In this document: piece after piece, positions 12,001 to 24,000 of the stretch
How the letters are laid out: every line of letters starts with the position of its first letter
How positions within the stretch are numbered: position 1 is the first letter of the stretch
Assembly: GCA_002633005.1 (NCBI GenBank)
Contig: NMRA01000267.1
Coordinates: forward strand, 150,957-214,956
From: Phoronis australis
Lineage: Eukaryota > Phoronida > Phoronidae
Length of the DNA stretch: 64,000 nt
Reading direction: 5' to 3'
Translations under genes and position numbers: made by a program
Notes under the pieces: generated by a model
What the model saw: only the letters and a program-made list of their open reading frames with translations
Databases searched by the model: none
What the model was told of the DNA's origin: nothing

Positions 12001-15000
12001 TGTAGAAATAACTACTAAAAATGGGCTGGCAGAATTTGTAAACAATGGCTTAAACCAATCAGATCATTCAGAATCTGTCACGTGATCACTTCTCTCGAAC
12101 TGCAAAACTTGAGTCAAAAAATTGAACATGAAAAATATCAAAATAAATTGAAATACATAAAAGGCAATTTAAAACACATTTGCAGTAACGAAAATAGCAC
12201 TTTGTATCCCGTTTCGGTGGCACGTAGAAAATCGCACTCAAATGGTCAGGTCTAGTACTAGCAGCCAACGGCAACGGGCGTGCATGTGGGATCAAACAAA
12301 AGAATTTCATACATCACTCACATCCCACGATTCCAATCCAATGAATAACCAGTTACAGTTGAATTTCCTTTCAGGAAGCGTTGTTATTTGTAGTGTTTCA
12401 TCGTTTTCAGTCGGTCCTCCAACTCCAACTTAGTCCAAGGCGACTCCGTAATTGTTCCTCTCTCAAAATTTACAGAACACAAGCCTTGGTTTGTGAAGAC
12501 ATTGACCGTTTCTTTTACCCACTTTTTCCATGAAATATTCAGTCTACTCCACACTCCACGCATTTTTGACCAAAGAATCGCACTATATGTCACCGCGATT
12601 TTATACCAAATGCCGACGTCATTGATGAACCACGCTATCCCAGGCACAGGCACTTGAATTTATCTGTTCCTAGAATGCCACTGACATCACTCACTACTAA
12701 GAAAACATGCCTCTTATATATGGTAACGAGTCATTGGCAAATTCAAGCGCCTGTGATCCGCAATTACAATTTTCGTTCCTCCGAAACATAAAGAGCAGTT
12801 TCCGCTTTTCGAGTCGTCAGCAACGCTGCGGTGAGAAACCAATTTACCACGATAATTTTATGGCAAATTCGATTTTTTCCGCGGAAATATAACAAAAATA
12901 CGCGGATCGAATAAAAAAAGCAGAAATCCGCGTTTCCGCGGACAATTCCAAGCCTTGAGAAAATAGACGTTATACAAGCCTACAGAGAACATCCGTGAAT
13001 GGCTTCTCAAAATCAACAGATATGTCTTCTAACGCATACCACAAACCCACACATATCAGGAAACCACAGGAAATGTTTCCCCAATCCATACCTATCAGTA
13101 AAGGCCTTGTCAAAGTCAAACACAAACTCCCAGCCCTGTTTCACACGTAGCCGGGACATCTGCTCCAGGATAGCTTTGACATCATCTGCAGGTAACTGAA
13201 ATAATGATAAAAGTTTGCAAAACAACAGAAGGAACTGGATCTTCATTTTCAATAATTTATTCTAAAGGCAGCAGATTTTACTTCTAATTATGAATTATGT
13301 TTAGAGCATAAAAACGATGCAAAGACACAGCACCCATATCTTTTTACATTTTCTTTTCAAATTTTTAACAGCATAGACTGGCATAATACTGATGTCACAA
13401 AACACATAGAAAGACATGGTTCACAATGTGTTGACCCGAAAAGATGACAGATATACTTCTCTATAGGATTATCCACATTTTAGCTCCAGTTTTCCAATAT
13501 AAACAACTGACTTAACATTCTTGCCCATTAATTGTTAATTAAGACCCATGAAGAGAAACCCCACAGTTTTAGGTAGACGTAAATGAATATTGTGAAAATC
13601 AATGGTTTTTAAGTATATTAGACACAGAAAACCATTTGATCAAAATCACATTTACTTTTGCACCGATGCTTGGCCCAGAAAATCAAAAGAAGATCTGTTT
13701 GGGTTCAAATTCAGTGCGTTCAACGTAGCAATGTCAACATAGCCAAAATCATAAAGTTCTCAATCTTGGCAATTGTTTAATGCCACAAACTTCTGTAGCA
13801 GACAATTACCACAAAAAGGTGAAGGCTACTTCCGTCAAGAGTTCAAGGTTCTTGACTGAAGCACATTATCTTGACCCAACAGTTATGCTAAAAAAATATT
13901 GCTGTGAAAACAATCTGGCTCCTTTCCTAAACACAAGTTGGAGTTACCTGCTTCCAAGTATTTTGTGCCTTCACTAGAACTTTTCAGAACCTACACTATG
14001 CACTGCCATGACTTAAGTAGTTCACTGGCACTTTTTCTTACTTTAACTACTGAAGTTATGTCTTTTCTCACAACAAATCTGCTTTGCCTGAACTTCCACA
14101 TCTGAAAAACAAAAATTCCCATAAGGAGCACACCTCAGACAGTTCCCGCTGGTTACCAGGATGCACAGACATTTCCTGTCATCACGTGGACGCCATATTC
14201 ATAACCGAGAATGAAGAGGATTTAACAGGAAAGATAGTAAAGTGGCTAAGCCATTCCATAATTAGAACTTATAGTCCTTACCAGTAATTTTTGCTGTTCA
14301 CAGAATTAGTCGTCATGACTGGGAAACAGTAATTTTGTTTGATTAATATTGTCCTGCACTGTATACATAAAAACCACAGTTATGTACTAAGATTGAACAT
14401 AATGCGAAAAATTGTTTAGCTGCACAAATTGTTAAATCCTTAATAACAAGAGAAATATAAAGAAAAACACNCTAAAAATAGGCAGAATTTGTAAACAATG
14501 GCTTAGACCAATCAGATCATTCAGAATCTGTCATGTGATCACTTCTATCGAACTGCAAAATTTGAGTCACAAAATTGAGCACGAAAAAGGTCAAAATAAA
14601 TTGAAATACATAAAAGGCAATTTAAAACACATTTGCAATAACGAAAATAGCACTTTGTATCCCATTTCGGCGGCACGTAGAAAATCGCACTCAGGCGGTC
14701 AGGCCTAGCACTAGAAGCCAACGGCAACGGGCGTCCATGTGGGATCAAACAAAAGAATTTCATACATCACTCACATCCCACGACTCCAATCCACAAATAA
14801 CCGGTTACGGTTGTATTTCCTTTCAGGAAGCGTTGTTATTTGTAGTGTTTCATCGTTTTGAGTCGGTCCTCCAACTCCAACATAGTCCAAGGCGACTCGG
14901 CCACGCACTCCGTAATTGTTCCTCTCTCAAAGTTTACAGAGGACAAACCTTGGTTTGTGAAGACATTGACCGTTTTTTTTACCCACTTTTTCCATGAAAT

Positions 15001-18000
15001 ATTCAGTCTACTCCACACTCCACGCATTTTTGACCGCAGAATCACACTATATGTCACCGCGATTTTATACCAAATGCAGACGCCATTGATGAGCCACGCT
15101 ATCCCACGCACAGGCACTTGAATTTATCCGTTCCTCGATTGCCACTGACGTCACTCACTACTAAGAAAACATGTCTCTTCTATATGGTTACGAGTCATTG
15201 GCAAATTCGAGCGCCTGTGATCCGCAATTACAATTTTCATTCCTCCGAAACATAAAGAGTCGTCAGTAACACCGCGGTTAGAAACCAATTTACCGCGATA
15301 ATTTTATGGCAAATTCGATTTTTTCTGCGGAAATATAACAAAAGTACGTAGATCGAATAAAAGAAAAAAGCGGAAATCCGTGTTTCCGCAGACAATTCAA
15401 AGCCTTGAGAAAATACAGACGAGTTTTCAATCAAACATAAGCAAAAATGTTATACAAGCCTACAGAGAACATCCTTGAATGGCTTCTCAAAATCAACAGA
15501 TATGTCTTCTAACGCATACCACAAACCCACACATAGCAGGAAACCACAGGAAATGTTTCCCCAATCCATACCTATCAGTAAAGGCCTTGTCAAAGTCAAA
15601 CACAAACTCCCAGCCCTGTTTCACACGTAGCCGGGACATCTGCTCCAGGATAGCTTTGACATCATCTGCAGGTAACTGAAATAATGATAAAAGTTTGCAA
15701 AACAACAGAAGGAACTGGATCTTCATTTTCAATAATTTATTCTAAAGGCAGCAGATTTTACTTCTAATTATGAATTATGTTTAGAGCATAAAAACGATGC
15801 AAAGACACAGCACCCATATCTTTTTACATTTTCTTTTCAAATTTTTAACAGCATAGACTGGCATAATACTGATGTCACAAAACACATAGAAAGACATGGT
15901 TCACAATGTGTTGACCCGAAAAGATGACAGATATACTTCTCTATAGGATTATCCACATTTTAGCTCCAGTTTTCCAATATAAACAACTGACTTAACATTC
16001 TTGCCCATTAATTGTTAATTAAGACCCATGAAGAGAAACCCCACAGTTTTAGGTAGACGTAAATGAATATTGTGAAAATCAATGGTTTTTAAGTATATTA
16101 GACACAGAAAACCATTTGATCAAAATCACATTTACTTTTGCACCGATGCTTGGCCCAGAAAATCAAAAGAAGATTTGTCTGGGTTCAAATTCAGTGCGTT
16201 CAACCTAGCAATGTCACCATAGCCAAAATCATAAAGTTCTCAATCTTGGCAATTGTTTAACGCCACAAACTTCTGTAGCAGACAATTACCACAAAGCGGT
16301 GAAGGCTACTTCTGTCAAGAGTTCAAGGTTCTTGACTAAAGCACATAATCTTGACCCAACAGATATGCTAAAAAAATATTGCTGTGAAAATAATCTGGCT
16401 CCTTTCCTAAACACTAGATGGAGTTACCTGCTTCCAAGTATTTTGTGCCTTCACTAGAACTTTTCAGAACCTACACTATGCACTGTCATGACTTAAGTAG
16501 TTCAATTGCACTTTTTCTTACTTTAACTACTGAAGTTATGTCTTTTCTCACAACAAATCTGCTTTGCCTGAACTTCCACATCTGAAAAACAAAAATTCCC
16601 ATAAGGAGCACACCTCAGACAGTTCCCGCATGAAAAACAAAGGTTTATTTGCTACAAGTAGCTAGCTGGTTACCAGGATGCAGACATTTCCTGTCATCAC
16701 TTTTGGGAGGACAAGGATTTAACAGGAAAGATAGTAATGTGGCTAAGCCATTCCATAAATAGAACTTATAGTCCTTACCAGTAATTTTTGCTGTTCATAG
16801 AATTAGTCGCCATGATTGGGAAACAGTATTTTGTTTGATTAATATTGTCCTGCACTGTATACATAAAAATCAGTTATGTACTAAGATTGAACATAATGTG
16901 AAAAATTGTTTAGCTGCACAAATTGTTAAATCCTTAATAACAGGAGAAATATAAAGAAAAACAAAGTACAGAAGTACATTTTTCATTAGTTTTTGCCTTT
17001 TCCGTAGTTTAAGTCAGAAAAATCTATATTTGATTTCTGAAGATCGATGTTTTGATATCTTAGAACACTTCCGAGTTCTGATTTTGTCTCATAAACAGCT
17101 ATAAAGTACATGTTGCATCTAAATATCGCTCACATGGCTTACCATGAAAAAATAAGCAGAACCGAGTCAGCTGTGATCACTTACCATGTAGTCTCTACCT
17201 CTACACAAGATGTCAGCAGGCACCCCGCTGTGTGGACTGAATGTGTCTTTTGGATGGAGCACCTCACTAAAACAGACAAAAGATGCAGTAAGAAACCATG
17301 AAAGGTAAAAATTAAGAATTGTTAATAAAACCACCGTTTGCCTAATAGAAGAAATTTCATCATTTTTGTACAAATGTCCACAGAAGACATGAACACAGAA
17401 TACTGGATACTTATATGAGCCAGTAAACACTCAAAACTGGCAAAACACTGACCTTTTGACTACCCAGCACCCTTGGACCAACATGGCTACTTGCTGCACA
17501 GCCTTGAGCGCTGCATTGTGATCAATGCCTTTTGGAAGTAAGCTCAGCAACTGACTGAACTGCAGCACTTTAGCTGAAAACACAAACAATTGCATTACAT
17601 TAACATTGCATTACAACAAATAACTGTATTACATTAACATTGCATTACAAACAACTCCACTAGGTTAACATTGCTTTACAAATAAGTGCATTATGTTAAC
17701 ATTACGCTACAAATAACTGCATTACATTATTAACATTACATTACATTACAAACAACACTGCATTAATAAGTGGAAAAGATACTGACACACTATTCAATGG
17801 TTCCTAAAGAAATAATACATTCACTTCTGGCAATTTTAATGTGAAAACAATTAACTTTGGAACCACACCACTTACTGCTATAAAACTAGTCTCAATTAGT
17901 AGCTTAGACAAAATAGAAATGACTGACAAATCCTAGTATAAACTGAAGCTGATTGCTTAATAACTTGGGAGTTGAGGGGCTCCTCACTTTGCACCAGAAC

Positions 18001-21000
18001 TACTATGTGGATATAGGCTAGTTCAGTGACCAAACACAAGATGGGGATACTAGTAGGAACATTGTGACTTCACAGATAAACCTCCAGGGGGCACTAAATT
18101 AAAGTCCAACTGTCACTACAACATTTTTCACTTGTCACTACAATATCATGATCAGGTGCACAACGTAAGTTTTGTCGTAGAAATATCATGCCATAGGCTT
18201 TCTGAAAATTTTAAGTGACTATAAGCTGGTGTTCTGTCCAAGAAGCAAACTTATGATTAAGACAACTCACATACTTAAACTGGTCTCAACTTGTTATTTC
18301 TCACATGAGAAGTGACTTCTGGGTTTACAAACAACTAACAGTTCGTTATTCCTCAAGACTATGTTTGGGGCACAACACGGCATGCTTCGACAAACCAACT
18401 TGTAGAGCCTGGTCTCATGCAATAATGAACTATCAGTTCTTCCAAAGTCCTGAAATCACCTCCAAGTTGACTAACAAACAACTTGAGACCAATTCCATAA
18501 CGATAAATGTCAGAATTCAAGCGTTGGTTCTTGGGATGTAAGACAGGTTAATAGCTGCTTTGAATACCAACCATAGGAAGTTTAGCAGCAGAGATCTATT
18601 TGATAAAATCACCCAAGTAAATGCCACGACACAATGAATCAAATGAACAAAGACTATAGGAGCAGAATGCTAACCTACCACTGACAAATAATGCCTTGAC
18701 TTGATCTGCCAAGTTCATGAACTTTAACTGAGCTAAAGAAAGCACGTTGTCAGGCAAGTCAGGTTTCTCTCTGAAATAGAGCATATTTGATGCATGTCAG
18801 ATTGAGAAAATGAAAGGTCCATTACTTTCAAAATACATCCCCTTTGCAGTAGTGCAAACTACATGGTAGTATCAATCATAGACAGCAAATTTACAACTCC
18901 AAAAATTTCTTAAGAAATTCCCAGCAGAGGCGCCACTTACTTCATGTACTAAACTCTGCTTCTGGCAAGTGAACTCTGACAAGGAATTTCGTTATGTATT
19001 TTATTGTCGACAAGCACGAAAGAAAACCTTTCGGCAATGAAAAGATGTTCAACACCTCCCTTTAGTTCAGTGACGTGAGAATTTTGGTAATAGTTCAGGA
19101 AGTGCAATTGCAAAATTCAAGCCATGGTGACACAAGCCAGAATTAACAGACGTACAAACTAGACGTAACATGGGTCAACTCTGCAGGCATCACTAGTGAA
19201 TAAGGACGTTACGACTTGTGTAAAAGAAAACAGACCTCGTGCACTTAGAATACACAGAGTTGACATTACGTCATGGCAGAAAGAGTAAACATCACAGCTG
19301 CCGTCACATAATTAAGACAAGAAAAGGCTAGCTACCCGAACAACATAACTCATGCAATCATGAACATGGCTTGCAGAACTGGAGGCCCAACTCAGTAACT
19401 TAAAAACACACCCGCACTCACAAACATCGCTGACACACCCGCACTCACAAACATCGCTGACACACCCAATCACAGGGCTCACTGACTTACATTACCAAAA
19501 ATCCAANACTGCGTGACTCAACAAAGAGTCTGAGCCATGTTTACAGCTGCTGGAGCAAGTCTCTAAGTCATGTTCATGAGCGTGGAGCAAGGTCCACTAG
19601 TGCGTGAGTTGTGTTGTTCGCGTAACCTGAAGAGCTTAAAACGCCACCATTTGCTCACTGTCAAGTCAAAAGAAGATTCATGGTATCACTTACTCTTCAA
19701 GATTTGTTGCCTCAGGTAACAACATGTGCAGGTACTCATCAGGTGAGGCTGTGAACAAGGTCTCCTCTGTGCACCTTGAACACAGCAGGTTGGCTCGTTC
19801 TCTCTCACACTCGCTGTCCTGTTCATCAGCATAAACACCAAGTCATCAACCATTATTACTGTCACTACTTTACAGCCCACAAAAAGGGAGCTCACCAAAA
19901 ACTAAGACCACATAACAGTAGTTCATCTTACTCGAGCATAACAAAATGTTTTCATCAGAACATGCTCAGCTAAGATCACTGACCTCGTAAACCTGCAGGA
20001 GTTTTCAGGAAAGTGTCAGTATTAAAATTACACCTAGTGTATGTAGGTCAGTTTTGCAAATTAAATCTAAATTAAGTGGTTCAACTCTTGCAAACTGATC
20101 CATGAATTTCTTTAGCACCAGTAAGCAGCCTTGAGCCTCAGAGACAAATGAGATACAAGGTTCATTGTAGGTGCGCACGGTCCCGTCAAAACAAGACAAG
20201 ATCAGCTACATTTGGATGGCAATACTGATTTAACTAAATTTGACAACAATGAAACATAAGCACAACTCAAAGGACCCCTTTAGAAAGCAAAAAGTCCTCA
20301 TTTTTAGCATTCAGGCTACTGAAAAGCATCACAAAACCATTGGCTCACTCATATTGGGTTTTCATTTTACCATAGGAAGTCACAATTAAACTTGAATCTG
20401 ACTGACTAGTATTTCTCACAAACTTGGTGGCAGCAAGTGTGTAACTTTATTTCATTTCATATTCTTTAGGTCTGAACAAGTCAGAACTACTGTCAACTGT
20501 TTTCAAAAAGCAATCTTTGGAGATAAAGACAAAACCCAAATGCCAACAGCTTCTTTTCAGGAAAAAGCTTCAGCAGACGCGAGACGTTTTAACAGCCTTG
20601 AGTTCGGCTGCATTTTCAACTGACTGATACATACCGCTGGATCACTATAGACGCGCACGTCTACCCATGGTTCATTCTGCCTCGTCTTCTGAAGGTGGTC
20701 AAAGGAAGCCAGACGGCGTGCCTTCGCTTCAGCCGATTCAGCACGAGCAAACTTGACAAGCACTGGTTTGGCCTCCTCCACTTCAGCCTCATCTTGGGAG
20801 TTGTCAGCTGAGGTTATAGAGACAGGTGGAATAGTACCATGTATGTCACAAAATGAAATGATATGGAGGCATTTTTTAAGTGGTTACAAACTTGTGTGCC
20901 ATCCTAAAACGCGAACTTTTGACTTAGGATCACGCACTTCTACAAAAATTGGTCGCAACTTGTTCATTACTCATAAGAGAAGAGATTTCTGGGTTTGCAA

Positions 21001-24000
21001 AGAGATGAAGGGATTCTTATTTTACTTGAAACCCTGCCTGAATGATAGTGACATGTCATGACAAGACAACATGTAGAGCCTAATCCTCAAACGATAACAA
21101 ACCGAGTTCTTTCAAAGCCCTAAAATCACTCAGAGTTTGACTAAGGAACAACTTAAAGACACATTTCAAAACAGAAAGTGGTCTCAATCTAAAGTTGGTT
21201 ATTTGATAGAAGGCGTTTTTAGCTATTTTTAAATTTTCAAATTTATTTTTCATCATCTTTATTTCCACAACAAAAATATCAGGTGTAAATTGACCAATAA
21301 AATTTCCAATCATGCCAAAAAGTGATCAATTTGCATGCAAAACTAATGACAATTCACACAAACTACAACTGACTGCAGGTTGCATTTCAACAACAATTCC
21401 TATTCCATTAAAAGAAATCGCTGAAGCTAGCACGTCATGCATCGATTTCATGCTTTTCACTTTCGTTACTCTCATCTATCATTCCCACATCGTCTTGAGC
21501 GCAAGAATACATTAGACGCACCTTAAATAAAACTACAGCAAATCGTTCCTACCTGCATCCCCTGTTTGCTCCTTGGTCTTCTGATCCACTTTGTCCATAT
21601 ACCCAAAACTTGGCCGCAGCTGGATCATACCATGTACTGGTGTTAGGTGTAGCTCACCTATGAAGAGAAGGCCCACTCCCATATAAATGAGGCTACACAT
21701 ATTGCGATTAACATCCTCTCACACCAACCTGACACAAAATCTTATGAATTTGCTATACAACAATTCACAATAAATGATATTTCATGCTGGGTGAAAATAG
21801 AGTTTGTGTATAGATTGATACGCAAATTAACATAATAAAGTTCTCTGTTCCAAAACACATCGATAATTTGACACAATTAAGAAGTGAGTTCAAGGTTGCA
21901 TAGACCACACATGGGAGATAACTTCAAGCAAAAACTTGTTTCAGCTTACTGTCTTTTAAAATGCCTACAGCATACTGTGCATGATCCATGGCAGAGGTGG
22001 TTGAGGTAAGTACTTGCTTGTCCATCTTATCACTGAAAAATAAATGCAATACAGTCATCAAAACTGACTAGAATTTTACATGAACAAATTAAAGATGCCA
22101 AACAAGTGCATCGTCTCCACTGCTTAACGTGCACTTCTAACAGATCAATGTAGACTAACAAAATGTCCGATTGTAAATATCTGAACACTTAATAATCTTA
22201 GTAACAGTACCACAACCATACTACACCTTTTCTGTGAATTTAAATTAGTGACAATCACATCCTTTGATAGCCATCCAGATGGCTGTACAGCAAGCAACCA
22301 CTGTGTTTAAGTTCCAACAGACCTTGAAATTTCACACCATCAGGGTAGTTTCCTTTGCACTTCATAATCAGTCAAACTTAAATGAGGTCCAGGATTTTCT
22401 TTTGTCAAAAATCCAAACATTTGTCAAACTGTACATCACCAATTCACGTCCTGATCTTCCTTTCAGCTACTCCACATAGTCAAACTCACACAATTGCTAA
22501 ACACACCATTATGATTTTAACAGCATAAGATTTAAGCTAAAATCACAATGCAATTTTCAACCACTTGTCTTGCAGAGCAAGATGCCGATGCTTCTCAAGC
22601 ATAACACGAGATTTTTGAACATGGCTCATTGCTTTTAAAATACATGAAGAGGGAACCTTGGATAATGAACGGTGTAAGGTTTATAAATTACAACCCGAAA
22701 ACTTTGAGTCAGATATCAATTATTTTGACTACCTAGTTTGTCCGAGATGAATGACCAAAACAATACGCTATTTTCCACAACGTAACAATCAAGAAGAACA
22801 ATGAACATTACCTGTTGAAATGTGGTGTGCCTGAAACACCAAACGTCCCATCCACATTGAGAGCAATCTGTTCCCCTTTACTCTGAGCATAGTTTACACT
22901 TGATGTGTTGATTGCCAACTCAAGTTCAACCTGCAAGAAAATCGGTGCGAGAAGTCTGCAGACAGGGAATGAACAACAGAAATTGAATAGAGCAAACCAG
23001 AGGTTACAAGGGCTTGATTTGGCAACATGCAGCTCACCATTGGCAATCTGGTAAACAATACCAAGTCAGCACAAAGTCACCACAATTGTGCACATATCTG
23101 ACCCCGTGATCAAATACCACAGAAATTGAACAACAGGAGTCGGGAATTGTTCAGCAAAAACAAACAAAAAGCTCGTTCCAGATGTCTCGTTTTATCATTT
23201 TCAGGCCCATATTTTCATACCACCACATGCAGGTTTCGGCAAGCTCATTTCCCATTAGGTGAATGGGGAATTTTGCATAAAAACATTCCACATCACTGAG
23301 CAACTAGAAAATACCACTGACTATATTTTCAAAAACAGACCACGACCAATTATGCTTTTTGGCCAAACATTTAAATTGAAAAACGTGAAAATAAATGAGT
23401 GGAAACATAGATGAACATGACACAATGTGGGCACGTAAAGGCAGCCTTTTAAGAGCAATAACCTGAATAGGAACATCGTTTTAGGTACCTTTTTCTGCTT
23501 TGGCTTTACACGGGCACTAGTGTGAGCAATGTCCTCATAGGGAGCAGTGGCAGGCCGAACTGGATACTGAAAACGCAAAAAAATCAAGTGATATCAACAC
23601 TCTCGTAACAAATGATTGTTGTCATCAAAGTTATTAACCAGTCTAATTTCAAAAAAGCGAACACTGCATCAACTTTTACTATTGATCAAATAAAAATACA
23701 TACAAAACAAAATGCAGCGCGACTCATGAAACACAGGGTTATTTAACTTTCAAAATGGAAGCGATTGAAGTTAAATTTTATCTTCAAGAGCACAAACAGA
23801 AACAATTAGTGGAATGAGTGTCCTAAATTCAATATAGTTACACCCTAGCCCTGTTTTATTGGGTGAGAAAGTCAAATGGTTATGTGTAATCCTAGAAAAA
23901 GTCCAAAATTAGGCTAACGACAGAACATCATCTGTGAGAAATAGCCGATCAGATTCAAACTTACAGATACTGCACTTTATGTATTGTTCTCCAAAACGTA

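Larger units (their letters stand above)
12011..14470. repeat. segmental duplication, copy A (carries POLR3E exons 12-13)
   Basis: Matches 14472-16966 in the same orientation. About 13000-14150 is nearly identical; 12011-12950 is more diverged with small indels. The copy stops at the 'n' at 14471, in the middle of a sequence that copy B continues past 16966. Either copy of exons 12-13 gives the same protein. Confidence 0.9.
14472..16966. repeat. segmental duplication, copy B (carries POLR3E exons 12-13 again)
   Basis: Direct repeat of 12011-14470. It differs by substitutions and indels of allelic character, for example 31 extra bases near 16630 and a 12-bp in-frame indel in an open frame (14836-15117 versus 12384-12653). 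It begins directly after the single 'n'. See findings. Confidence 0.9.

Noticed and set aside
19506-19506. Third 'n', suspected to mark another false duplication
   Set aside because: No long repeated block flanks it; probably just an ambiguous base or small gap.
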